From contig JAFPWO010000013.1 in NCBI GenBank assembly GCA_017394885.1, positions 1 to 64,000 on the forward strand: DNA of 64,000 nt. The letters are read 5' to 3'. Of the stretch, positions 35,858-45,900 are shown piece by piece (position 1 is the stretch's first letter; each line of letters opens with the position of its first letter). Both the position numbers and the translations under genes were made by a program. Origin of the DNA: Lachnospiraceae bacterium. GTDB taxonomy: Bacteria > Bacillota > Clostridia > Lachnospirales > Lachnospiraceae. A model generated the notes under the pieces. That model saw nothing but the letters and a program-made list of their open reading frames with translations. It was not told the origin of the DNA and searched no databases.

Positions 35858-35881
35858 TGTCTGGTAAGGATACGATCCGTT

Positions 35882-37198
35882 TCAGAAATGCTCTTCCGCG
35901 TAGCGGGTCAGTTCCGCCCTGAAGTCCGGGTGTGCCACGGAGATCATGGCCTCTGCCCGCTCCCGGACCGTCAGGCCCGAAAGCTTGACGATGCCGTATT
36001 CGGTGGCCACGTACTGGATCATGGTCCGCGGCGCGGAAACCGTGCTGCCGGCCGGAATAAACGGCAGGATATTGGATTTGCGCTCTCCGTCTTTCGTTAT
36101 GCGCGAGGCGTTCATGCAGATAAAGCCCTTGCCTCCCGTGGAGCGGTACGCGCCTTCCAGGAAATCCATCTGGCCGCCGATGCCGGAGAGCTGCCGGGTG
36201 CCGGCGGTCTCGCCGTTCTCCTGCCCCATCAGATCCAGCTGCACGCCGCCGTTGATGCTGATGACGTTCTTCATGGCCGCGATGCGGTACGGATCGTGCA
36301 CATAATCCAGATCGCCGGGATGGAACAGTTCCGGTTCCGCATCCAGCCAGTCGTACAGTTCCTGGGAGCCCATGCAGAGGTTCCAGGTGGAAAGGCCGGT
36401 ATCGGATTCCTTGCGCGCATTGGTAAGTTTCCCTGCTTTATACAGATTCAGGAAGGCGTCGCTGATGGTCCCGGTATGGCAGCCCAGATCCTTCAGATCC
36501 GACTGCGCAAGCAGCGAGGCCACGGTAAACGGCACGCCGCCCACGCCTAAAGAGAGAACCGCGCCGTCCGGGATCTCAGCCGCCACCAGCGCCGCGATCT
36601 TCTTATCCGTTTCGCTCGCTTCCTTGTATCTGCGCTGCGGAAGGGGCTCATGCTCTCCTTCCACGATATAATCCGCTTCGCTCAGGTGTACACGGTTGGA
36701 ACCGTCCACGCCCTGAAGGCGCGGATAGTGTTCATTGATCTCAAACACTACCGTACGGGCATTTTCGAAAATGACCCGCCAGGTATAGTTGGAGATCCCC
36801 AGCCCGCAGTACCCGTTTTCATCCGGCCGGGAGACCGGAACGAAAGCCACGTCCACCCGGATGTGGTGCCGGTACAGCACAGGGAGCGAGCGCAGCATCA
36901 CGGGAATGAACTGCACCAGGCCGCGGCCCTGCAGCTTTCTTTCATAATCGCCGATGTGCCAGCTGTAATAATGGAAGGACTCCTGTTCGGGATCCGCTTC
37001 CACGACTTCGATGCGCGGACGTATCACCAGGCCGCCGCGGATCTTCACGTCCTTCAGCTGGCCCTTGCGGGCCGCCAGCGCCTTATCCAGCAGCTCGGGG
37101 AAGCCGCCGCCGAAGCCGTAATCCACCCAGTCTCCGTCCCGGACTGCCCGCTTTACGGCCTCTTCGGGTGAAACAAATCTGTTGCTGTAATCAGGCAT
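35882..37198 (-). CDS. Acetyl-CoA hydrolase/transferase family protein lacking the catalytic Glu
   Basis: The 438-residue protein is a family I CoA-transferase homologue (SLGVGGVPFTVASLLAQSDL, GIGGQMDFLEGA) and a paralogue of the gene at 54113-55429. Family members carry the CoA-bearing Glu in an HTE motif; the paralogue has HTELCGD, but this protein has HTGTISD, so Gly stands in place of that Glu. It may be inactive as a transferase, act as a thioesterase-like or binding protein, or use another residue. I start at ATG 37198 with GGAG upstream. It follows a VOC gene. The CoA substrate is unknown. Confidence 0.82.
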   Translation of the reverse strand: MPDYSNRFVSPEEAVKRAVRDGDWVDYGFGGGFPELLDKALAARKGQLKDVKIRGGLVIRPRIEVVEADPEQESFHYYSWHIGDYERKLQGRGLVQFIPVMLRSLPVLYRHHIRVDVAFVPVSRPDENGYCGLGISNYTWRVIFENARTVVFEINEHYPRLQGVDGSNRVHLSEADYIVEGEHEPLPQRRYKEASETDKKIAALVAAEIPDGAVLSLGVGGVPFTVASLLAQSDLKDLGCHTGTISDAFLNLYKAGKLTNARKESDTGLSTWNLCMGSQELYDWLDAEPELFHPGDLDYVHDPYRIAAMKNVISINGGVQLDLMGQENGETAGTRQLSGIGGQMDFLEGAYRSTGGKGFICMNASRITKDGERKSNILPFIPAGSTVSAPRTMIQYVATEYGIVKLSGLTVRERAEAMISVAHPDFRAELTRYAEEHF

Positions 37199-37263
37199 AT
37201 TTTGTTCTCCTCTCTTCTCTCTCCCGCCGCAGGCTGGCAGGGCGAAGGCGGTCTGCATCCGTT

Positions 37264-37617
37264 TTACTTCGTCAAATGGAACTGGAATCCGCCGAATTCC
37301 TGCTTCAGGTATACAAAACGGATCTTTCCGTTTTCATCATACCGGTAGGTATCTTCCTGAAAAGTGATCCCCTTGGCGGCAAGATCCGCCATGGCGGCTT
37401 CCACGTCGTCGGTCTGCAGGCCGATATGGCCATGGGCACCGCGCCGGGAATGCTTCATGACTTCGAAAAGATCCCCGGCGAAAATATTGTTCGGGCCGTC
37501 GCGGTTCGGCTCCACGCCGAACAGATCACACAGGACCTTCGTCAGCGCATATGCCTCTTCGCTGTTCTCGTTATTGATGCCGACATGGGCAATGCGGTAT
37601 TTCGGTTTTTCTGACAT
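37264..37617 (-). CDS. VOC family (glyoxalase/epimerase-like) protein
   Basis: The 117-residue single-domain protein has the vicinal-oxygen-chelate pattern: RIAHVGINNEN at 8-18 with a metal-ligand His, GHIGLQTDDVEAAMADLAAKGI in the middle and a C-terminal GFQFHL. VOC proteins include lactoylglutathione lyases, methylmalonyl-CoA epimerases and dioxygenases. It lies upstream of the CoA-transferase-like gene in the same direction, with 65 bases between them. An epimerase for an acyl-CoA is one possibility, but the sequence does not settle it. Confidence 0.8.
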   Translation of the reverse strand: MSEKPKYRIAHVGINNENSEEAYALTKVLCDLFGVEPNRDGPNNIFAGDLFEVMKHSRRGAHGHIGLQTDDVEAAMADLAAKGITFQEDTYRYDENGKIRFVYLKQEFGGFQFHLTK

Positions 37618-37647
37618 AATAAATCTCCTTTCAAGTTTGAATTGTCA

Positions 37648-37700
37648 TACGAAAAAGCTCCTGTTAATCAGATCGTACGCGAAAGATGGAGCGTTTCTTT
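37648..37700 (-). terminator. Weak hairpin between the AEC and VOC genes
   Basis: GCTCC (37657-37661) can pair with GGAGC (37688-37692) across a 26-base loop, and on the minus strand TTTTT follows. It may separate transcription of the AEC and VOC genes. Confidence 0.3.
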
Positions 37701-37723
37701 TGTCGGGTCCATCGTAATCAAGC

Positions 37724-38653
37724 CTACAGCACCAGTACCAGCAGCGGAGTGATGAAAAAGCAGGCCAGGGTCGATAAGGCGGCGCCTTCCGCCGCGAAGG
37801 TCTCGTCCGCACCGTAGGCGGAGGCATAGACCACGGCCATGGAAAGGACCGGCATGGCCAGCTCCACGACCATGACGTTCCGGGCCAGCCCCGTTACGCC
37901 GAAAAGATAACACATCAGCATCCCCAGCGCGGGGCAGAGCACGAAACGGAACAGCAGGACAATAAGGTGGTCCCGGTGGATCCGGATATTCTTCAGGCGG
38001 GTCCGGTAGATGATATAACCGGTCAGCAGCAGCGCGAGCGGCGTCACCGTCCGGGCCACATACTGCGCGGTCTGCGCCAGCACGCCCGGCAGCCTGACGT
38101 CCAGGAAGACCAGGAATATCCCGATAAAGATTCCGAGGACCGTCGGCATCTTCAGAAAATCCAGCAGGGTCAGCTTATTCGTTTTCTGGACCGTACCGGT
38201 CCGGCGGACGATCATCTGGCAGACTATCTGGTTGAAAGTCGTATTGGTCAGATAGAACATCATCACATGCGGCGTGCATTCTTCCCCGAAGATCTCCACG
38301 CACATGACCAGCCCGATGAAAAGCGCGTTCGAGACGCTGCACATCGTAAGGAAGATGCCGAGGCGCTCCCGCGGCATATGCAGAAACACCCGATCCAGCA
38401 GCCAGGCCAGCCCCATCGCCGCTCCGATGGCCAGCGAACTGGTCAGGATAAAGGGCAGCGCCGCCAGGATCCCTGCCCGGTCCAGCTTTGAGGTCAGTTC
38501 GCTGACGCACATCACCGGAATGCCGATATTTAAAAGGAAATTATTGATAAAGGTCTTGACTTCTTCGTTCATCCATCCTCTGGAAGCACAGAAATATCCG
38601 AGCACCGTCAGGAGAAAAATGATCGCGACCGACTGCAGTGAATTCAGAAACAT
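37724..38653 (-). CDS. AEC family (auxin efflux carrier-like) permease
   Basis: The 309-residue membrane protein has ten hydrophobic helices, with the family's NNFLLNIGIPVMCVSEL in the first half and VVELAMPVLSMAVVYASAYG near the end. AEC proteins transport small carboxylates such as malate or malonate. It starts 16 bases after the AraC-family regulator on the same strand, so the regulator probably controls it. Whether it imports or exports is not visible. Confidence 0.87.
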   Translation of the reverse strand: MFLNSLQSVAIIFLLTVLGYFCASRGWMNEEVKTFINNFLLNIGIPVMCVSELTSKLDRAGILAALPFILTSSLAIGAAMGLAWLLDRVFLHMPRERLGIFLTMCSVSNALFIGLVMCVEIFGEECTPHVMMFYLTNTTFNQIVCQMIVRRTGTVQKTNKLTLLDFLKMPTVLGIFIGIFLVFLDVRLPGVLAQTAQYVARTVTPLALLLTGYIIYRTRLKNIRIHRDHLIVLLFRFVLCPALGMLMCYLFGVTGLARNVMVVELAMPVLSMAVVYASAYGADETFAAEGAALSTLACFFITPLLVLVL

Positions 38654-38669
38654 CCTGCCCTTCCTCTTT

Positions 38670-39473
38670 CTATGTCCCGATGCTGCGGGAGAAACGGCCC
38701 GGCGAGCAGCCGATATGCTGCTTGAACATCCGGATAAAATGCGTGTTGTTGTTGAATCCGACCTGCTGGCCGGCTTTTAATACGCTCTCGCCCTCCTGCA
38801 GAAGCTCACAAGCCCGTTTGATGCGGTATACGATGATATAGTTTCCGATGGAGAAGCCCGTGGCATTTTTGAAGATCTGGCTCAGGCGGGACTTGCTGAT
38901 AAAAAACTGCGCGGCAAGATCATCCAGGGAGATATCTTCCGCGTAGTGCTTGTTGATATAGCTGAGGATATCGTTGACGCGGGTCTCCCGCATCTCCGTG
39001 ACGGCCGGTTCACTTTCCGAATTGGATTTAATGGCCCGGGCCATGGCAAAAAGGAAATGATCGAAGCTGATATTCCTCTCCACGTCCGCACCGAAGGAAG
39101 CCGGCAGCGGCTTGGTAAAGGAAGCGAGCCGAGTCAGCAGGCTGGCCAGCAGATCGTCCGGGACCTGCTTGACGAGCGGCGCATTGCTGAAGACCCGGAC
39201 GAGATCAGTCCGTTCCGTTGAAAGCCGCTGCAGATGCTCCCGGGTAAAATGGATCACATAGCGGTCATATTCACGGCTCCCGCGGCAGAAACAGTGATGG
39301 ATCTCAAACGGATTCAGGAAAAAGATCGTGCCGACGGACAGGGGATAGGACTGATCCCCCACAAAGAAATTGCCCTCGCTGGACAAAGACAGGAAGACCT
39401 CGTAAAACTCATGAATATGGGATTCCGGATGCATGTCCCGCGTATATTTCAGGACCTCAAACTGACCTTCCAT
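38670..39473 (-). CDS. AraC family transcriptional regulator
   Basis: The 267-residue protein has an N-terminal cupin-like sensor domain (HEFYEVFLSLSSEGNFFVG near 21-39, then FEIHH) and a C-terminal double helix-turn-helix (about 165-263: ISLDDLAAQFFISKSRLSQIF and VGFNNNTHFIRMFKQHIGCSP). It should respond to a small molecule, perhaps a carboxylate, and regulate the adjacent AEC permease and downstream genes. It follows a hotdog thioesterase gene by 15 bases. Confidence 0.9.
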   Translation of the reverse strand: MEGQFEVLKYTRDMHPESHIHEFYEVFLSLSSEGNFFVGDQSYPLSVGTIFFLNPFEIHHCFCRGSREYDRYVIHFTREHLQRLSTERTDLVRVFSNAPLVKQVPDDLLASLLTRLASFTKPLPASFGADVERNISFDHFLFAMARAIKSNSESEPAVTEMRETRVNDILSYINKHYAEDISLDDLAAQFFISKSRLSQIFKNATGFSIGNYIIVYRIKRACELLQEGESVLKAGQQVGFNNNTHFIRMFKQHIGCSPGRFSRSIGT

Positions 39474-39488
39474 TCGTCTCCTCTCCGC

Positions 39489-39896
39489 TTATTCGCCGAT
39501 CCGATGCATAACGAACTGGCCGGCGGCGATCTTCAGCCCCGTATCGTCGGTAATAAGGACATTGGTGAACACCGTGGTCCGGCCGGAGCGGATCACCCGG
39601 CCCTCCGCGCGCAGCTGCTTCGCGTGCAGGCTCGCATCCAGGAAATTGATATTCCCGTTCACGGTCACGATCCGCCCGCCCGCAACCGACTGGGCGGACA
39701 GCCCGGCCGCCACGTCCGCCAGCGCGAACAGCAGTCCGCCGTGCGGAACGTTCCAGATATTCATGCTTTCCGGCTTTAAATCCGCCACGACCACGGAATG
39801 ACCTTCTTCCACGGATCGTGCGTAAATCCCGGTGTGTACGTTATAAGGACAAGCGTTGATCCTGTCGAGCAGAAATTGTTTGCGTTCTTCATCCAT
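39489..39896 (-). CDS. PaaI-type hotdog-fold thioesterase
   Basis: The 135-residue protein has the hotdog signature (NIWNVPHGGLLFALADVAAG) with the Asp used for acyl-CoA hydrolysis in PaaI relatives. It is expected to split an aryl- or acyl-CoA in the cytosol. I start at ATG 39896, preceded by GGAG, and not at the GTG at 39914. Being upstream of the AraC, AEC and CoA-transferase-like genes suggests a shared acyl-CoA or carboxylate theme. The substrate is unknown. Confidence 0.87.
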   Translation of the reverse strand: MDEERKQFLLDRINACPYNVHTGIYARSVEEGHSVVVADLKPESMNIWNVPHGGLLFALADVAAGLSAQSVAGGRIVTVNGNINFLDASLHAKQLRAEGRVIRSGRTTVFTNVLITDDTGLKIAAGQFVMHRIGE

Positions 39897-40017
39897 CGTG
39901 ATGCGTCTCCTCACCGAAAGCAGACAGTCTGTTTGTTGTATTTTATCAGATTCCTGCCGGTGTATTCAACTATATTCTTGTTAAGTTTGCGAATGTTATT
40001 AGCATTTCACTAAATAT

Positions 40018-40045
40018 TTGATAACTTTTTGCATTTTATTATGAT
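40018..40045 (+). promoter_or_regulatory. Promoter of cbiZ
   Basis: TTGATA (40018-40023), 16 bases, TATGAT (40040-40045). The leader to the ATG at 40104 is about 50 bases, too short for a full cobalamin riboswitch. The divergent gap 39897-40103 holds no gene. Confidence 0.65.
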
Positions 40046-40103
40046 TATGTCAGGATAGAAACGTACCGATTCTCCTACGGAAGAAATCAGGAAAGGAAGA
40101 ATC

Positions 40104-40964
40104 ATGAAAACTGTTTTTACGCTTACTTCTGCCGAATCCCGCCGCCTTATCGCCAAAGCTGTCGTCAGCATGCCAGAAGTTCAGAAGGCCTGGAAGGACG
40201 CTTATCTGCTGCTGGCCGGCGGAACCACCAATGCCTTTATCGCGCAGGAACTGCTGAATGTCCGTTCCATCGAGCCGGGTCTGTGTACCGCCGGCATCAG
40301 CACGGACGGCCTGCTCTGCGTGACTGCGCCGGAGAGCCGCAAAAGCTTTCCGAACGTATTTCTGAAAGGGGAACCGCAGGACAAGACACTGACCGAAGGT
40401 CTGAACGATTTCAACCCGGATACCGTTGTGATAAAAGGCGCCAATGCCGTGGATATGCAGGGCTATGTCGGCGTGATCACGGCCGGTTTTGACGGCGGCA
40501 CCGTTCCGCGCATCATCGGCACCGTGACTTCCAAGGGCCTGCTGCTGATTACCCCGGTCGGTCTGGAAAAGCTGGTCCCGAGCGTCCAGGCTTCTGCCCG
40601 CGCGCTGGGCGGCGCGACGCATATCGATTATTCGCTGGGCGCCGACTGCGGTATGTACTGCCTGGGCACGACCCGCGTGGTGACTGAGATCGAAGCCATC
40701 CGCCAGCTCTTTGACTGCGAAGCGCATCTGGTCTGCTGCGGCGGCATCGGCGGCAACGAAGGCGCGGTGACGCTTGCTGTCGACGGAGAAGAAGAAAAAA
40801 TCAAGGCGCTGGTCGATTACCTGGAATCCGAGATCAAAGGCGAACCGCCGGTCAAAGGAAATAAAGGCACCTGCGAAACCTGCCGCTACCGTTTCTGCCG
40901 TTATTATCAGAAGAAGTCGGAAGAACTGCCTGCCTGGATGAAAAAGAAAGGGATCGAGAAATAA
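40104..40964 (+). CDS. cbiZ: Adenosylcobinamide amidohydrolase with Cys-rich C-terminal tail
   Basis: The 286-residue protein is CbiZ-like (LLAGGTTNAFIAQELLN, GITTAGISTDGL-type region, GATHIDYSLGADCGMYC, CCGGIGGNEGAVTLA). CbiZ removes the aminopropanol side chain of adenosylcobinamide, giving cobyrate for salvage of corrinoids. After the catalytic domain a tail of about 45 residues carries CETCRYRFCRYY, four aromatic- and basic-flanked residues around three cysteines, which I do not know from other CbiZ proteins. No other cobalamin genes are in the window. It is monocistronic and convergent with the MATE fusion gene. Confidence 0.85.
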   Translation: MKTVFTLTSAESRRLIAKAVVSMPEVQKAWKDAYLLLAGGTTNAFIAQELLNVRSIEPGLCTAGISTDGLLCVTAPESRKSFPNVFLKGEPQDKTLTEGLNDFNPDTVVIKGANAVDMQGYVGVITAGFDGGTVPRIIGTVTSKGLLLITPVGLEKLVPSVQASARALGGATHIDYSLGADCGMYCLGTTRVVTEIEAIRQLFDCEAHLVCCGGIGGNEGAVTLAVDGEEEKIKALVDYLESEIKGEPPVKGNKGTCETCRYRFCRYYQKKSEELPAWMKKKGIEK

Positions 40965-40985
40965 GCTTTTGGGCTGAGACGTCCG

Positions 40986-42749
40986 TCAGATTTTGATCGT
41001 CAGCACGTTGAGTCCCAGGATGTTCTGATAGCGGATATCCTTCGCCATGGCGTAGATCATGCGGATCCCGATGTTCTTCACCGGGTCTTCCGGATCGACG
41101 ATGCTCTGGCGCTCCGCCGGATCAAAGGCAATGCAGTCATCCTTGATGCGCAGAATCACCATCCCGTCCTTATACACCACACGGATATCCGCCGTGTGGT
41201 TCTTTTTATCTTTGACAAAGCCGTGGCTGATGACATTGCCGGCCATCTCTTCCATGGACAGTCCGGCCAGATAGCTGCGTTTTTGATCCACGCCCTTTTC
41301 CAGACAGAACTGCTGCACTTTTTCGGACAGGCGGACCACCTCCTCCAGCCGTGTGACGCTGACGTCCAGGCGGTTTTCCGGCGGCGCGCCGAAATCCTCC
41401 GGAATCACCATCAGCTCATCCAGCGTGCGCGGGAAGTGCTTTTTCTTCAGGCAGGCATAGATGACAAAGATGAGGACGCCTGCGAACCCGTTTAAGATAT
41501 TGGCCACGTAAACACCGTCCAGCTTCAGGAAGGGGATCAGCAGGGCGGAAAAGCCCGACACGCAGACCACGCCGTCCATCACGGATAAAACATGGATCAG
41601 GATCTGTTTGCCCGAGATCTGCCCGTAAGCCGTAAAATTCATGACAAACACAGCCGGCAGCATGCAAAGCGGCAGAAGCCGGAAGCCGTTTACCGTCATC
41701 TGGTAGACCGGTTGGGCGGGATCCTGATAATACAGCTTCGTAAGCGGCTCCGCACAGAGAACGATGACGGCGACGATGGCGCACATCAGGGGCAGGCAGC
41801 GGCACAGGACCGTACGCATGACGTCGGTCAAGGTCTGGCGGTCCTCTTCTCCCTCGCTGATGCTCATCAGCATCCGGCTCACCGCCATAAAACCGGTCGG
41901 AACGGCCCAGACGAGGCCCAGCAGCGTATTCGAAGCCGTAAAGGCAGAAAGCCCCATGCTTCCCACATAGACCAGGATCAGCATATTGACGATCAGGTTG
42001 CGGACAGCCTGATACCCGTAGGTCAGCGCGCCGGGCGCGCCGATCTTGACGATCCCTCCGATCCCGCTGCCGGTGACCGGAACCGCTTTCAGCTTCAGCA
42101 GGGCTTTTTCCGTCAGATAATACTGTAGCTGGATCAGCAGGAAGACCCAGAAGCCCAGGGAGGAAGCCAGGGCCAGCCCGAAGGCTCCCATATGGAATAC
42201 AGCCAGGAAAAGGAAGTTGAGCAGCACGTTCACGAGGATATAGACGAGGCTCGCCGCGAAAGTCCGCTTCGTCTGGTGCTCCAGCGAAAGGAAGGCGGAG
42301 ATCTGCGCGCTTAATACCATGGGGACGATCCCAATGGCCTGGCCCAGCAGGTACTGGTTAAAGAGCGGCCGGACCACCGGATCTTTCGTGAAAAAGTCTG
42401 TCAGATCCAGCGCGCCGAACAGCGCCGCAAGGACGGACATAAACAGAGAAAAGAACAGGGAAAGGATGAGATCCAGCGAAAAAACATGCTGCGTTTCCTT
42501 CAGCTGGTCGCTGCCCATATATTTCCCGCACAGGATCTGGGCCCCGCCGACCAGCATGGTGCTGACCGCGCCGATAAACATCGAGATCGGGGCATAGAGC
42601 CCGACCGCCGTCATTGCTTCGGCGCCGATGCTGTTGGACGCAAATAAGCTGGATACGATCCCATTGACCGATCCGACCGCACTCAGAAGGATCTGGATCG
42701 GCAAAAGCCGGAAAAACAGATGCTCCGTCATTTTTCTGCTGTTCGTCAT
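40986..42749 (-). CDS. MATE transporter fused to a C-terminal GHKL/RsbW-like ATPase domain
   Basis: The 587-residue protein has a MATE transporter of twelve helices (about 10-440) followed by a soluble HATPase domain (about 465-587). The latter shows the N-box MEEMAGNVISHG with Asn505, the G1-like IKDDCIAFDP at 535-544 and NIGIRMI at 560-566, as in anti-sigma-type ATPases. There is no His phosphorylation domain. The gene is divergent from the NRPS gene, so it probably exports the peptide product or protects the cell. The ATPase part might couple transport to ATP binding or control a partner protein; both are inference. Confidence 0.88.
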   Translation of the reverse strand: MTNSRKMTEHLFFRLLPIQILLSAVGSVNGIVSSLFASNSIGAEAMTAVGLYAPISMFIGAVSTMLVGGAQILCGKYMGSDQLKETQHVFSLDLILSLFFSLFMSVLAALFGALDLTDFFTKDPVVRPLFNQYLLGQAIGIVPMVLSAQISAFLSLEHQTKRTFAASLVYILVNVLLNFLFLAVFHMGAFGLALASSLGFWVFLLIQLQYYLTEKALLKLKAVPVTGSGIGGIVKIGAPGALTYGYQAVRNLIVNMLILVYVGSMGLSAFTASNTLLGLVWAVPTGFMAVSRMLMSISEGEEDRQTLTDVMRTVLCRCLPLMCAIVAVIVLCAEPLTKLYYQDPAQPVYQMTVNGFRLLPLCMLPAVFVMNFTAYGQISGKQILIHVLSVMDGVVCVSGFSALLIPFLKLDGVYVANILNGFAGVLIFVIYACLKKKHFPRTLDELMVIPEDFGAPPENRLDVSVTRLEEVVRLSEKVQQFCLEKGVDQKRSYLAGLSMEEMAGNVISHGFVKDKKNHTADIRVVYKDGMVILRIKDDCIAFDPAERQSIVDPEDPVKNIGIRMIYAMAKDIRYQNILGLNVLTIKI

Positions 42750-42873
42750 ACCTGCATCCTTCCCTGATTATCAGTTCATTTATAAACGAATCGCAAAAGA
42801 AAATCAATCCCGGGAAAAGATGAAACCGTTCTCGGAAAAGGGCTTCATAAATGAATAATCTCAGCGGAATATC

Positions 42874-42902
42874 TTGCAGGGAAACCCGCAATCTGCTATT
42901 CT
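42874..42902 (+). promoter_or_regulatory. Possible promoter of the NRPS gene
   Basis: TTGCAG (42874-42879), 17 bases, TATTCT (42897-42902). The -35 is weak. The divergent gap 42750-42979 holds no gene and no clear operator. Confidence 0.35.
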
Positions 42903-42979
42903 GAATGAGATAGTGTTTGCGAAATCTACAGACAATCATATACGCATCGTATCCGTACGATTCACGAAAAGGAGACAGT

Positions 42980-45900
42980 ATGAATCACAGCGAAAAGACC
43001 CCGCTCAGCCACATCCAGTACGGCCTGTATATCGAATGCACGGATCATCCGGAATCCACTTTGTATAATCTTCCCTACCTGGGGCGATTTGCGGAAGCGG
43101 TCGATCCGCAGGAGTTCAAAAGTGCCGTGGAACAGATGATCGCCGCGCATCCGGCTCTGAATTATATTCTGACAGAGGACAATGAGGGAACCGTCTGCCA
43201 GATGCCGGATGACGAGCCCCTCATCGTATCCGTTCAGAAGCTCAGCGACGAGGCCTTTGCGGAGGTCAGAAAAACGCTGGTCCGTCCGTTTGACCTGCAC
43301 GGCGGAAAGCTGGCGCGGTTCGAGATCTATGAAACGCCGTCCGACCTCTACTTCTTTGAAGATCTGCACCATCTGATCTGCGACGGGCAGACGCTCCGTA
43401 TCATGGCCGTCGATATCGGCCGTGCGCTGCGGGGCGAGGCCGTTCCGGAAGAGGGAAAAAGCTTTGCGGAGATCATCCGGGAAGACTTTGCCTGGGAAGA
43501 GTCCGAAGAAGCGCAGGCCGCTGCCGCCTACTGGAAAGGGATCGTAAACGGCGCCGAGACCGGCTGCCTTCCGGAGCAGGACGTCTGGGACGCCGCCCCG
43601 GCCCAGGGATGGATCACCCGGGATTTCCCGCTGGAGGAAGATCGTTTTGCCGCCCTGCGGACGGCCGTCGGTTTTTCCACCTCCGCTTTCTTTACCGCTG
43701 CCGCGGCGTATACTGCCCATGTTTTTACCGGACGGGATGATATTTTGCTGAATACCATTTACAACGGCCGCACGCCGGAGACCGCCGGGACCTGCGGCAT
43801 GATGGTACGGACCATGCCGTTCCGCCTGAATCTGGAAGGGATGACCGGCCGGGATGCCCTGCTTGGCGCCAGCGATTCACAGCTTGCGGCCAGCCGCCTG
43901 CATTCCCGCTATTCCTATCTGAAACTGGCCGAAGAATACGGCTTAAAGAGCGAATTTGAGTTTGCCTATCAGCGTGACTATTCCCTGACGCCGCTTGCGG
44001 AAGGGGCCAGGCTCGAGGTGGAACGGATCTACGATGCCGCCCATATCGAAGCCTCCCCGCTGCTGCTGGAGATCTTCATGCTTGGGCCGGGGAAATACCG
44101 GGCACATCTGGGCTACCGCAAAGATCTCTACAGCGATGCCTGGGGGCAAAGCTTTATCGATACGTATCTTCAGATCGTCCGGGAACTGCTGGAAAAAGAG
44201 GATCTAAAGGCGCTGGACCTGCTTTCCGAAGAGGAACTGGCCCTCCAGGATCGCTTTAACGCAACCGAGACGCCTTATGACGAATCCGGCATCGTGACAC
44301 AGTTCCGCCGCCGCGCGAAAGAAGATCCGGACCGCACCTGTGTGATCTCCGCAAACGGCAGCTACACTTACGGCGAGATCGACCGCATGTCGGACGCCGT
44401 CGCGGCGTATCTGCAGGAAAAAGGTGCCGGAAGCGGCAAGGTCGTTTCCATCCTGATCCCGCGCAACGAATACATGGCGATCGGCTCTCTCGGCGCGCTG
44501 AAGGCCGGCGCTGCGTATCAGCCGCTCGATCCCAGCTATCCGGAAGCGCGCCTGCAGTTTATGATGGAAAACGCCTCCGCCGCCCTGCTGATCGCGGATG
44601 AAGCACTGCTCGGGAAAGTCCCGGACTATACCGGCCCTGTCCTCCTCACGAAGGAAATCCCTTCCCTGCCGGCCGGCTCTCCGCAGGGAGAACCGGGTCC
44701 GGAAGACCTGTTTATCCTGCTTTATACCTCCGGAACGACCGGAACACCCAAAGGCGTCATGCTGCTGCACCGGAATCTCAGCGCGTTCGTCGGCTGGATT
44801 AAGAATTATATGAGCATGGACAAAGACTGCGTAACGGCAGCCTATGCCAGCTTCGGCTTTGACGCCAACATGATGGATATGTATCCGATCCTCACGGCCG
44901 GCGGGACGCTCTGCGTGATCCCCGAAGAGATCCGTCTGGATCTGAACGCCATCAACCGCTTCTTTGACGAGCACGGGGTCACCCACTGCTTTATGACGAC
45001 GCAGGTCGGCCGCCAGTTTGCCATGGCGTATGAAGGAAAGAGCCTGCGGCACCTGTATGTAGGCGGCGAAACGCTGGTCCCGATCGATCCTTCCGGCTTC
45101 AGCTTTACCCTTCACAACTTCTACGGCCCGACCGAATGCACCGTCCTGATCACAGCCGGGATCGTGGATAAAAAATACCACCGCGTCCCGATCGGGAAGG
45201 TGGTCGACAACGTCAAGCTCTACGTGGCCGATCGATACGGGCGGCGGATGCCGCTCTATGCGCCGGGCGAGCTGTGGGCAGCCGGAAAGCGGGTCGGCAA
45301 GGGCTATCTGGAACTGCCCGAAAAGACCGCGGAAGCCTTCATTCCGAATCCGTTCACGCAGCAGAAGGACTATGAACGGGTCTACCGCACCGGCGACGTG
45401 GTCCGCCTGCTCTCTGACGGCAATATCGATTTCATCGGGCGCAACGACAGTCAGGTCAAGGTCCGCGGGTTCCGGATCGAGCTGACCGAGGTCGAAGGCG
45501 TCATCCGGGATTTCCCCGGCATCCGGGACGCCACGGTCCAGGCCTTCGCGGATGAAAGCACCGGCATGAAATATCTGGCGGCCTACGTCGTCTCGGACGA
45601 GCCGGTGGATGTGTCCGCCCTGAATGCCTTTATCCGGGAGCGCAAACCTCCGTATATGGTCCCTTCCGTCACGATGCAGCTGGACACGATCCCGCTGACC
45701 CAGAACCAGAAGGTGAATAAGCGGGCTCTTCCGCAGCCCAAGCGGACGGTGCAGGAATACACGAAACCCGAAAACGAGTCCCAGCAGAAAGCCTTTGACT
45801 GCGCGGCGGAGGCCCTCGGCCACCGTGACTTTGGGGTCGATACCGATCTCGAAGAAGCCGGCATGTCCTCCATCGCGGCCATGAGGCTGAATGTCCTGCT

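Noticed and set aside
39897..40103. Cobalamin riboswitch upstream of cbiZ
   Set aside because: I see no B12-box-like sequence, and the leader from the best promoter is only about 50 bases.
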